Source of the DNA: Flavobacterium sp.
GTDB taxonomy: Bacteria; Bacteroidota; Bacteroidia; Flavobacteriales; Flavobacteriaceae
Direction: 5' to 3'
Assembly: GCA_019105125.1 (NCBI GenBank)
Contig: JAHRWO010000083.1
Coordinates: 1-7,472, forward strand
Length of the DNA stretch: 7,472 nucleotides
Positions within the stretch are counted from its first letter, which is position 1, and each line of letters begins with the position of its first letter. A program made the position numbers and the translations under genes. The notes under the pieces were generated by a model, which saw only the letters and a program-made list of their open reading frames with translations, searched no databases and was not told the DNA's origin. Shown in pieces: positions 1 through 6,478 of the stretch.

Positions 1-892
1 CTTTTCCACCTGTTTCTCCAACGATTCTTGGATAGGTTTTGTAAGTTGCAATGTTGTTTCCAATGGTTTTCCAAATGTCATTGAAAACACCAGTCGAACC
101 TGTAAAGTGAACTCCTGCTAAATGTGGGCTTGATAAAACTACGTCAGAAACCATACCAGAATCACCCATTACCATATTGATAACACCGTCTGGCAAACCT
201 GCTTCTTTGAAAACTTGCATAATCACATTTGCCGAATATACTTGAGTTGCAGCTGGTTTCCAAACCACAACATTCCCCATTAATGCAGCACTTGAAGGTA
301 AGTTACCTGCAATAGCTGTAAAGTTAAAAGGAGTAATGGCATATACAAAACCTTCTAATGGTCTGTATTCAACACGATTCCACATGTCTGATGTAGAAGC
401 GGGTTGGTCTGCGTATATTTTTGTCATGAATTCTACGTTGTAACGTAAGAAGTCGATTAACTCACAAGCAGAGTCAATTTCTGCTTGGTGAATGGTTTTT
501 GATTGAGCAATCATAGTCGCTGCATTGATTTTGGCGCGGTATGGACCTGCTAATAATTCAGCAGCTTTTAAGAAGATACTAGCACGGTTTTCCCAAGATA
601 AAGCTGCCCATTTTTTACGAGCTTCTAATGCTTCAGAAATTGCTTTTTCAACTAAAGCTCTGTCTGCTTGATGATAAACACCTACAATGTGTTGGTGATC
701 ATGTGGTGCTGACATTTTTTTAGTATCGCCAGTTTTAATTTCTTCGCTACCTATATATAATGGAACTTCAACTTGAGAATTCCACATAGTTTTATATGTT
801 TCTGCAACTTTTGCTCGTTCAGGAGAACCTGGAGCGTACGATTTTACGGGTTCGTTTACCGCTTTTGGGACATTAAAAAATCCTTTTAACAT
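1..892 (-). CDS. pruA: L-glutamate gamma-semialdehyde dehydrogenase (1-pyrroline-5-carboxylate dehydrogenase), 5' part
   Basis: This cytoplasmic enzyme oxidises L-glutamate 5-semialdehyde to glutamate with NAD+, the second step of proline breakdown. The ATG at 892-890 opens a frame of 297 complete codons that leaves the window without a stop, so the C-terminal part, including the catalytic Cys, is missing (family length is roughly 540 residues). Aldehyde dehydrogenase landmarks are present: PFNF at 188-191 with the oxyanion-hole Asn190, WKP at 211-213 with cofactor-binding Lys212, FTGS at 263-266, and GETGGK at 292-297 with the general base Glu293. The stretches NEPV, GSPER, QAEID and ELIDF, and ITPFNFTAIAGNLPS, match the stand-alone mitochondrial ALDH4A1-like type; the start begins at the family's usual N-terminus. 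It lies 127 bases downstream of apaG on the same strand, with a palindrome in the gap suggesting its own control. Family assignment is firm. Confidence 0.95.
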   Translation of the reverse strand, partial: MLKGFFNVPKAVNEPVKSYAPGSPERAKVAETYKTMWNSQVEVPLYIGSEEIKTGDTKKMSAPHDHQHIVGVYHQADRALVEKAISEALEARKKWAALSWENRASIFLKAAELLAGPYRAKINAATMIAQSKTIHQAEIDSACELIDFLRYNVEFMTKIYADQPASTSDMWNRVEYRPLEGFVYAITPFNFTAIAGNLPSSAALMGNVVVWKPAATQVYSANVIMQVFKEAGLPDGVINMVMGDSGMVSDVVLSSPHLAGVHFTGSTGVFNDIWKTIGNNIATYKTYPRIVGETGGK

Positions 893-930
893 GGTGTTGT
901 ATTTTGAGATTAGACAATTTTGTACTTGGA

Positions 931-949
931 TTTACGAAATATTCGTAAA
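931..949. promoter_or_regulatory. Perfect inverted repeat upstream of pruA, candidate operator
   Basis: The arms TTTACGAA (931-938) and TTCGTAAA (942-949) are exact reverse complements around a 3-base spacer (ATA). The palindrome lies 38 bases upstream of the pruA ATG and is the strongest symmetry in the 127-base apaG-pruA gap. On the minus strand, a -7-like TATTTTTG (963-956) lies just upstream of it, which would put the palindrome at or just after a transcription start. However, no TTG at normal spacing goes with that box (the nearest is 26 bases away). Size and AT-rich centre would suit an Lrp/AsnC-type or other dimeric regulator; proline-catabolic genes in other bacteria are often controlled by Lrp-like proteins. 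The regulator is inference; the symmetry is directly seen. Confidence 0.45.
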
Positions 950-1019
950 CGATTACAAAAATACAAAGTATATTTTGAATTATCGATAACAAATGTTACG
1001 AAGCTGATTTGTTCGCTAT

Positions 1020-1406
1020 TTAATTAATAGCAAAAGGAGCACTTAGCTTGAAAGTAGGGATAATTACTCTAAAGCTTCTAGTTGAGGTAAAGTTCACCAT
1101 GTTGAAATATCCTTTCATGGCACCAATGGGAGAAGAAAGCAAACATCCAGAAGAATAAGTGTAGCTTTCACCTGGTTTAATTACAGGTTTTTTTCCAATT
1201 ACGCCTTCGCCATCAACAACTTCTAAATTGTTTAAGGCGTCGTAAATTTCCCAATGACGTGTAGTTAATTGTACTGAATCTTTACTTTGATTTTCGATGG
1301 TAACATGATACGAAAAGGCAAAATGAATCTTGTAGTTCTTGAAGTAAGTCCCTTCAAAACTAGTTAAAACTGAAATCTTTATGCCTTTAGTAATTTGACT
1401 AACCAT
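1020..1406 (-). CDS. apaG: ApaG domain protein (Co2+/Mg2+ efflux-associated, DUF525)
   Basis: This 128-residue protein is full length for the ApaG family, small soluble fibronectin-III-like beta-sandwich proteins. The family signature is clear: an N-QS-VQL-RHW-I-D pattern over residues 39-56 (NQS, VQL, RHWEIYD), the glycine motif GEGVIG at 66-71, the PGE-Y-Y-SG turn at 78-87, and the GAMKGYFNM block at 95-103. There is no signal peptide or membrane segment, so it should be cytoplasmic. apaG was linked to cobalt resistance and magnesium efflux in enterobacteria, but its biochemical role is unsettled; the same domain occurs in some eukaryotic F-box proteins. The ATG lies 3 bases after the stop of the DUF3667 gene, so it is probably the last gene of the plug-DUF3667-apaG operon and may be translationally coupled. 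No strong terminator follows it. Confidence 0.93.
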   Translation of the reverse strand: MVSQITKGIKISVLTSFEGTYFKNYKIHFAFSYHVTIENQSKDSVQLTTRHWEIYDALNNLEVVDGEGVIGKKPVIKPGESYTYSSGCLLSSPIGAMKGYFNMVNFTSTRSFRVIIPTFKLSAPFAIN

Positions 1407-1409
1407 ACA

Positions 1410-2504
1410 TTAAAATAAAATTATTCCAATTACCATCATGATTGCTGTGCAAATGCTTAATAATAAAAAGAATAACGGATTCAAAATTAAGAATTTTAGA
1501 ACAGTAATCCAACGGCTTTGTTGATAAAAATTTCTTAAAGATTTATAAAGGTAAATTGGAAATACAAAGGCAAATGAAACTCCTTCTAAAAAAGTGGCTA
1601 AGCCTTCACTGAGTAGCGATATTAAGTTAAATATCATTAAACAAATGAAAACAAAAGTGAAAAAGGTATAAGTGAAAACCAGATGTTCCGTGTAGTTGAT
1701 TTTTCTAGAATAGAAAACCAACCAAAACATTAAGGTTAGTATGGGTAAAGATAGAAAAATGAAAAAAGGAAGTTTTTGATAGAAGTAATCGAAAACTTCA
1801 TCTTCAATTTCATTTGATTTGAAAAGTTTGGATTTATTAAAAAAACTAGTGTACATGAAGTTTGCTTCATAGCCCAATTCTTTTAACGCTTCCTCAGTAG
1901 ATTTTTCTGGATATTTTCTGTGGAAATTTCTAAATGAAAGCGCGGTGTAAATCAAAGGTTTGCCTCCTGAAGAAATATTTTCATCAATGAATTGTTTGTT
2001 GTAAATAGAATCTCTGCTGTATTCAATTTCAGGTTGACTAATACTATCAATTAAAAAACTAGCTCTTTGGTTTTTGCTAATTATTTTATTTGATAAACTG
2101 TCAATTTTTTTTAAATCTTGCTTTTGCTTTTCGGTTAGTTTTTCTTCGACTTTAATTTCTTCTGGGGATTCTGTGTTATTACCTTCGGATAAATTATAGG
2201 TAATAAATAGAATTATCGAAACACTCAAAAATAAGCGAAAAGGATTGGCATAAGTGTGTCTTTTGCCTTCGTTAAACTTTAGTGCTAAAACACCAGGTTT
2301 TGAAAATAAGGAGATTATGGAATTTCTTAAACGAGAGTCATAAGCGTAAAAATTAGCAAAAAACTCTTCTATGAAATCTTTGATTTCAAGTTTTTTAGTC
2401 GAGTTTAATTGGCCGCAATGGTGACAATATTTTTCGCTAATATCTAATGGTGTTTCGCAGTTGATGCAATTTGTGCCGCGATATTTTAAATCTTTTCTCC
2501 CCAT
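1410..2504 (-). CDS. DUF3667 family zinc-ribbon, multi-pass membrane protein
   Basis: This 364-residue protein belongs to DUF3667, common in Bacteroidota and of unknown function. It opens with a short zinc ribbon, Cys13-x2-Cys16 and Cys27-x2-Cys30, followed by a conserved soluble segment (about 40-87) with YDSRLRNSI and the GKRHTYANPFRLFLS block that leads into the first membrane helix (about 88-104). A charged region of about 140 residues follows (105-245), with a Lys/Glu-rich, coiled-coil-like part near 115-142. The C-terminal half holds four more likely helices, near 246-265, 274-298, 302-320 and 336-363, with the family-typical YTEHLVF at 271-277. If the zinc ribbon is cytoplasmic, five helices would put the charged loop in the periplasm; this topology is inferred. 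It sits 2 bases after the plug gene and 3 bases before apaG, so it is co-transcribed with both. The family call is from recognised motifs; I assign no function. Confidence 0.85.
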   Translation of the reverse strand: MGRKDLKYRGTNCINCETPLDISEKYCHHCGQLNSTKKLEIKDFIEEFFANFYAYDSRLRNSIISLFSKPGVLALKFNEGKRHTYANPFRLFLSVSIILFITYNLSEGNNTESPEEIKVEEKLTEKQKQDLKKIDSLSNKIISKNQRASFLIDSISQPEIEYSRDSIYNKQFIDENISSGGKPLIYTALSFRNFHRKYPEKSTEEALKELGYEANFMYTSFFNKSKLFKSNEIEDEVFDYFYQKLPFFIFLSLPILTLMFWLVFYSRKINYTEHLVFTYTFFTFVFICLMIFNLISLLSEGLATFLEGVSFAFVFPIYLYKSLRNFYQQSRWITVLKFLILNPLFFLLLSICTAIMMVIGIILF

Positions 2505-2506
2505 GT

Positions 2507-3754
2507 TTAGTTTTTGATGACTTCACTATTTGTATTGGCAATTCCAATTACTCGGTCATATCGTTCATTGTTTCCTCTGTAGTATACAATTGCTGTGTAA
2601 TTGTTTTCGGTTTGAAAGAAATTCCCATCAATTGCGTTTTCGTTGTCAATTTTTCCAGATTTATCGGTAACTACATATTGATAGTTGGTAAAACCTTGTT
2701 TCAGCAAGATTGCTTTTTCATATAAACCAGAATTTTTATCAAATTCCATTTTATATTCGTCACTTAGATTGTAATTGTTAAACATACCCACAATATAAAT
2801 GTTTTTATCTGGCATGTTTGGAGTGTTTAAAGCAAAATAAACCCAAGAGTAATCCGATTCAATTTGGGAATTCACTGCATTAATATTTTGAATAAAGAAA
2901 TTCCCATTAATGTCAGGAAAATAGGTGTAAGGTTGATTTCTTCTAGGTGTGTTTACATACAAATATGTATTGTAAATGTTTTCGCCCGAAGTTACTTTGG
3001 CTACAGTGTTGTTAGTGGCTCTAATGATTTTATTATCAATGCTATAAGATTCATTTCCGCCCCAAAATTGGGTTTCTTTGTTGTAGCGGTAAATTAATTC
3101 GGTGCCTATAGTAAATTGGGGTTTTATATTCGAAATACTATTTTTTAAATTTCCATTTTGAAAAAGTGTAACTCTTACATTTTGAATGGGATTTTGTAAA
3201 ATTCTATCACCATAATTAATGGTCATTTCAATGTTTTGTTTTCCGTCTAAACTTTCAAAGTCTCTTGCTCTTCTAACTAATAAGCCAACCGAAACTTGGT
3301 CTTCATAAATTATGATTTTTCTAGTAAAAACGATTTCCTTTTCATCATTAAGAATAGTGATGAGGTAATTACCACTTTTTGTGATTTGATTGAATCGATT
3401 TGGAAACACTTGTCTGTAATGTGAATACAATTGAAGTGTATTAAATGAATTTTCATAAGTGATAATTCTTTGATTATCTACTCCGTTTAAATATTCCACT
3501 TTGGCGAGATCAGAAGGCGCAGACCAATCATAATTGTATTGTGTTATGGTGTAGTAATAATCCGCTTCATCTCCATATAAATCATCAAAACTTAATTCAA
3601 ACGTCTCTCCAAGTTTGAAAAAAGGTATAACATTATTGCCATTAACTCTAAATGAGATGGTTTTTATGTTAAAGGAAGGTTCTTGTTCTATCCCTGGTTG
3701 TGAGAATACAAGACAATAAAAGAAAAGGAAAAATAAGCTTATTTTTTTCTTCAT
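2507..3754 (-). CDS. Type IX secretion system plug protein (formerly DUF5103)
   Basis: This 415-residue exported protein belongs to the family once called DUF5103. A Flavobacterium johnsoniae member was found as the 'Plug' that closes the SprA translocon of the type IX secretion system from the periplasmic side. The N-terminus is a standard signal peptide: basic MKKK, a hydrophobic stretch to about 17, and probable cleavage after Ser18, leaving Gln19 first. No lipobox is apparent, and there is no T9SS C-terminal sorting signal, as expected for a machine part rather than cargo. Family features include the YYYTITQYNYDW region at 66-77, the EYLNG and SFNT-Y-HY blocks at 87-113, and VGLLVRRARDF at 156-166. 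The last ~100 residues look like a beta-sandwich, with IYIVGMFNNY and YQYVV. It heads the minus-strand operon and diverges from nqrA. The gene is intact; the function is by family. Confidence 0.87.
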   Translation of the reverse strand: MKKKISLFFLFFYCLVFSQPGIEQEPSFNIKTISFRVNGNNVIPFFKLGETFELSFDDLYGDEADYYYTITQYNYDWSAPSDLAKVEYLNGVDNQRIITYENSFNTLQLYSHYRQVFPNRFNQITKSGNYLITILNDEKEIVFTRKIIIYEDQVSVGLLVRRARDFESLDGKQNIEMTINYGDRILQNPIQNVRVTLFQNGNLKNSISNIKPQFTIGTELIYRYNKETQFWGGNESYSIDNKIIRATNNTVAKVTSGENIYNTYLYVNTPRRNQPYTYFPDINGNFFIQNINAVNSQIESDYSWVYFALNTPNMPDKNIYIVGMFNNYNLSDEYKMEFDKNSGLYEKAILLKQGFTNYQYVVTDKSGKIDNENAIDGNFFQTENNYTAIVYYRGNNERYDRVIGIANTNSEVIKN

Positions 3755-3771
3755 TTGAAAGTTATAAAACG

Positions 3772-3803
3772 TAAAAATAATAAAACTTTAACGATAATTA
3801 CAA
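3772..3803 (-). promoter_or_regulatory. Candidate promoter of the plug-DUF3667-apaG operon
   Basis: On the minus strand, TTG (3803-3801) is followed after 21 bases by TATTTTTA (3779-3772). This fits the Bacteroidota pattern of TTG, then TAnnTTTG, except that the final G is A. The spacing equals that of the nqr promoter on the other strand. The start of transcription would lie near 3766, giving a leader of only about 12 bases before the ATG at 3754. In such AT-rich DNA this match is suggestive only. Confidence 0.3.
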
Positions 3804-3825
3804 TTACTAAGAAATTATTAACGAT
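3788..3825. repeat. Two direct copies of TTAACGAT in the divergent control region
   Basis: TTAACGAT occurs at 3788-3795 and again at 3818-3825, exactly 30 bases apart, close to three turns of the helix, between the candidate plug promoter and the nqr promoter. The second copy runs into TCGT, forming a small ACGA-T-TCGT symmetry (3821-3829), and TTCGTAA there (3825-3831) equals a half-site of the pruA palindrome. Binding by a shared regulator is possible, but 8-mers recur by chance in AT-rich sequence. Confidence 0.25.
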
Positions 3826-3872
3826 TCGTAATTTAGAATTATTATAAATAAACCTAATCTCAGTCTTTATTT

Positions 3873-3904
3873 TTGGTAAGCTGTGATGTATTTGATTAAA
3901 TTTG
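3873..3904 (+). promoter_or_regulatory. Bacteroidota-type promoter of the nqr operon
   Basis: TTG at 3873-3875 (within TTTTGG) is followed after 21 bases by a perfect TAnnTTTG box, TAAATTTG, at 3897-3904. This is the -33/-7 arrangement used by the primary sigma factor of Flavobacterium and Bacteroides. Transcription should begin at about 3909-3912, leaving a leader of roughly 40 bases before the ATG at 3949. The region just before that ATG is A-rich (tcaaaaat) and lacks a Shine-Dalgarno sequence, as is usual in this phylum. The promoter overlaps the in-frame codons 3883-3904, which decides the NqrA start. Confidence 0.62.
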
Positions 3905-3948
3905 CACGTTTTATAGTAAATTTTTTAACAACTCATATCTTCAAAAAT

Positions 3949-5298
3949 ATGTCAAAAGACATTCGAATTAAAAAAGGTTTAGACCTTAAGTTGAAGGGTG
4001 AAGCAGTACACAAAGTGGCTGAAGTAACTCGCTCGAAAGTCTATGCTGTTAAGCCTTCTGATTTTCACGGAGTAACTCCGAAGATGGTCGTAAAAGAAGG
4101 AGATAACGTTAAAGCAGGAGAAGTGATTTTCTATTCTAAAGCAGATGAGAAAGTTAAATTCGTTGCCCCTGTAAGCGGAAAAATTCAAGAAATCAAACGT
4201 GGTGAAAAAAGAGTCATTTTAGAGATTCTTATTGCTGCTGATTCACAAGATGTTTTCGTTGAGCATAGCAAGAAAAATCCTAATGATCTATCAACAGAAG
4301 AAGTAAAAGCGCATTTGTTAGCTTCTGGATGTTGGCCATTTATCAATCAGCGTCCGTATGATGTGATTGCTAATTCAGCTGATACTCCAAAAGCTATTTT
4401 TATTTCAGCTTATGCAACAGCTCCTTTGGCAGCTGATGTTGAGTTTGTTTTAGAAAACAAAATGGAGGCTTTCAAAGTAGGTGTTGACGCTTTAACCAAA
4501 TTAACATCTGGTAAAGTTCATTTGTCTTACAAAGGTAAAGGGAAATCAATTTTCAGTGATGTTAAAGGTGTTGCGTTGCACAAAGTTTACGGACCGCATC
4601 CTGCTGGAAATGTTGGTGTTCAAATTGAAAAAATTGACCCAATTAGCGCAGGTGAAAGAGTTTGGACTGTTGCTCCGCAAGATGTAGCCATCATTGGAGA
4701 ATTATTCTTAACAGGTAAGTTGAATTTAACTAGAACTGTTGCTTTAGCGGGTTCAGAAGTTAAAGAGGCTCAATATTTCAATGTTATTGCAGGTGCTTCA
4801 ATTGCTGATGTAGTAACGAATAACATTACAGGAGATAACGTGAGAATTATTTCAGGTGATGTGTTAACAGGTAAAAAAGTTACTTCTAACGGATTCTTAG
4901 GTTTCTACAGTAATGTAGTAACTGTTATTCCAGAAGGAAATACATACAGAATGTTTGGTTGGATGCCATTTGCATCTCCAAGTATTCACAGTGCATCAAG
5001 AACTGGCTTGTCTTGGTTAATGCCTGGAAAAAAATATGCGCCAAACACCAATTTAAATGGTGAAGAAAGAGCTTTAGTTGTAACTGGAGAAATGGAAGCG
5101 GTTATGCCGATGGATATCTATCCAATGCAATTGTTAAAAGCTTGTTTGGCTAGCGATATCGATAAAATGGAAAGCTTAGGGATTTACGAAGTAGCTCCAG
5201 AAGATTTTGCTTTAATTGATTATACTAACACATCTAAATTAGAAGCACAGGAAATAATTCGTGGAGCTCTTGATTTAATGATTAAAGAAGTAGGATAA
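3949..5298 (+). CDS. nqrA: Na+-translocating NADH:quinone oxidoreductase subunit A
   Basis: NqrA is the large cytoplasmic, membrane-attached subunit of the Na+-NQR complex, which oxidises NADH, reduces quinone and pumps sodium out. From the ATG at 3949 the protein has 449 residues, the normal length. Residues about 45-90 (VVKEGDNVKAGEVIFYSK, then VKFVAPVSGKIQEI) form the family's lipoyl/barrel-sandwich-like domain. FISAYATAPLAAD lies at 151-163, HPAGNVGVQIEKIDPI at 217-232 and IIGELFLTGKLNLTRTVALAG at 248-268; the C-terminal part carries MFGWMPFASPS and EMEAVMPMDIYPMQLL. The frame stays open upstream to GTG 3883 and ATG 3886, but those 22 extra codons overlap the promoter, resemble no NqrA N-terminus, and are rejected; MSKDIRIKKGLDL is typical. 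Two in-frame stops stand in tandem (TAA, TAG). First gene of the operon; nqrB begins 5 bases later. Confidence 0.97.
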   Translation: MSKDIRIKKGLDLKLKGEAVHKVAEVTRSKVYAVKPSDFHGVTPKMVVKEGDNVKAGEVIFYSKADEKVKFVAPVSGKIQEIKRGEKRVILEILIAADSQDVFVEHSKKNPNDLSTEEVKAHLLASGCWPFINQRPYDVIANSADTPKAIFISAYATAPLAADVEFVLENKMEAFKVGVDALTKLTSGKVHLSYKGKGKSIFSDVKGVALHKVYGPHPAGNVGVQIEKIDPISAGERVWTVAPQDVAIIGELFLTGKLNLTRTVALAGSEVKEAQYFNVIAGASIADVVTNNITGDNVRIISGDVLTGKKVTSNGFLGFYSNVVTVIPEGNTYRMFGWMPFASPSIHSASRTGLSWLMPGKKYAPNTNLNGEERALVVTGEMEAVMPMDIYPMQLLKACLASDIDKMESLGIYEVAPEDFALIDYTNTSKLEAQEIIRGALDLMIKEVG

Positions 5299-5303
5299 TA
5301 GCT

Positions 5304-6476
5304 ATGAAGTTTTTAAGAGATAAAATAGACCAAATGAAAAAGCCTTTTGAGAAAGGGCAAAAATTTGAAAAATTCGCACCTGCTATTAATGCATTAGATA
5401 CGTTTTTGTATGTGCCTAATCATACTACAAAGCACGGAGCGCACATTAGAGATGCTGTTGATTTAAAGAGAACCATGATTACTGTGGTTTTAGCTTTGGT
5501 TCCAGCATTATTATTTGGAATTTACAATGCGGGTTACCAACATTTCATTCAATTGAACGATGGTGTTTTACCTTCATTTATGGATATCTTTTTACACGGA
5601 TTGTGGAAAGTGTTACCAATGATTATTGTTTCTTATGCCGTAGGTTTAGGAATTGAATTTGCATTTGCAATTTGGAGAGGTCATGAAGTTAACGAAGGTT
5701 ACTTAGTTTCTGGATTGTTAATTCCTATGGTAATGCCAATTGATTTACCATTGTGGATGTTAGCTATTTCAGTTGCTTTTGCAGTTGTAATTGGTAAAGA
5801 AGCTTTTGGAGGTACAGGAATGAATATTTTCAATCCGGCTTTATTAGCGCGTGCTTTTGCTTTCTTTGCTTACCCTACATTTATGTCGGGAGATAAAATT
5901 TGGGTTAGCGATGCTACTACAATCGATGGTGTTTCAGGTGAAACAATTTTAGGAGCTTTAGCAAATGGAAAAGAACTTCCAGCTCAGTGGGATTTTTGGA
6001 ATTCATTTATTGGATTAATTCCAGGTTCTATCGGAGAAACTTCGGTTTTAGCTATTTTAATAGGAGCATTTGTATTAATTGCAACTGGTGTTGGTAGTTG
6101 GAAAATTATGGTTTCTGGAGTAGTTGGAGCCGCTTTAACAGCAATGATGTTCAACGCTGTAGGTTTAACTGCTTTAATGAACTTTGATTGGACAAATCAT
6201 TTAGTAGTTGGAGGTTTTGCTTTTGGTATTGTATTCATGGCAACAGATCCAGTTTCTGCGGCTCAAACCGATAAAGGAAAAATCATCTATGGTTTATTAA
6301 TAGGATTCTTTAGTATCTTAATTAGAGTTTTCAACCCAGCGTATCCAGAAGGAGTAATGTTGGCTATCTTATTAATGAACACTTTAGCGCCAACTATTGA
6401 TTATTTCGTAGTTAATGGAAACATTGCTAAGAGAAAGAAAAGAGTGGCTAAGTCTAAACAATTAAAATCTGCATAG
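5304..6476 (+). CDS. nqrB: Na+-translocating NADH:quinone oxidoreductase subunit B
   Basis: NqrB is a large integral membrane subunit of Na+-NQR; it carries covalent FMN and riboflavin, hosts the quinone site and is central to sodium transport. The 390-residue protein has the family's amphipathic N-terminus (1-56) and about ten hydrophobic segments, beginning near 57-75. Conserved blocks are GKEAFGGTGMNIFNPALLARAF (164-185, with the glycine pair 169-170), GSIGETS (241-247), FGIVFMATDPVSAA (307-320) and RVFNPAYPEGVMLAILLMN (341-359). The flavin-attachment site is DGVSGET at 208-214, with Thr214 in the position of the FMN-bearing Thr236 of Vibrio cholerae. The residue before it is Glu instead of the usual Ala of SGAT. 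A basic tail (RKKRVAKSK) follows the last helix and probably faces the cytoplasm. The gene lies 5 bases after nqrA and 2 bases before nqrC. Identification is firm. Confidence 0.97.
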   Translation: MKFLRDKIDQMKKPFEKGQKFEKFAPAINALDTFLYVPNHTTKHGAHIRDAVDLKRTMITVVLALVPALLFGIYNAGYQHFIQLNDGVLPSFMDIFLHGLWKVLPMIIVSYAVGLGIEFAFAIWRGHEVNEGYLVSGLLIPMVMPIDLPLWMLAISVAFAVVIGKEAFGGTGMNIFNPALLARAFAFFAYPTFMSGDKIWVSDATTIDGVSGETILGALANGKELPAQWDFWNSFIGLIPGSIGETSVLAILIGAFVLIATGVGSWKIMVSGVVGAALTAMMFNAVGLTALMNFDWTNHLVVGGFAFGIVFMATDPVSAAQTDKGKIIYGLLIGFFSILIRVFNPAYPEGVMLAILLMNTLAPTIDYFVVNGNIAKRKKRVAKSKQLKSA

Positions 6477-6478
6477 TC

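Noticed and set aside
956..963. TATTTTTG as a pruA -7 box
   Set aside because: It matches TAnnTTTG but has no TTG at the usual spacing (the nearest is 26 bases upstream), so I mention it only alongside the palindrome and do not list it as a promoter.
988..1013. Inverted repeat AACAAAT/ATTTGTT as a terminator after apaG
   Set aside because: The arms are only 7 bp and AT-rich, the loop is 12 bases, and no T-run follows on the minus strand, so it is too weak to call an intrinsic terminator.
2471..2725. 84-codon plus-strand open frame
   Set aside because: It lies antisense across the plug gene and the start of the DUF3667 gene, has a Cys/Val/Phe-rich composition typical of a shadow frame, and has no recognisable family.
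2864..3097. 77-codon plus-strand open frame
   Set aside because: It is entirely antisense to the intact plug gene with no family resemblance.
3883..3948. N-terminal extension of NqrA from GTG 3883 or ATG 3886
   Set aside because: It overlaps the -33/-7 promoter elements and does not resemble the NqrA N-terminus; the ATG at 3949 gives a normal-length protein.
3979..4188. 69-codon minus-strand open frame
   Set aside because: It is antisense to the strongly conserved 5' part of nqrA.
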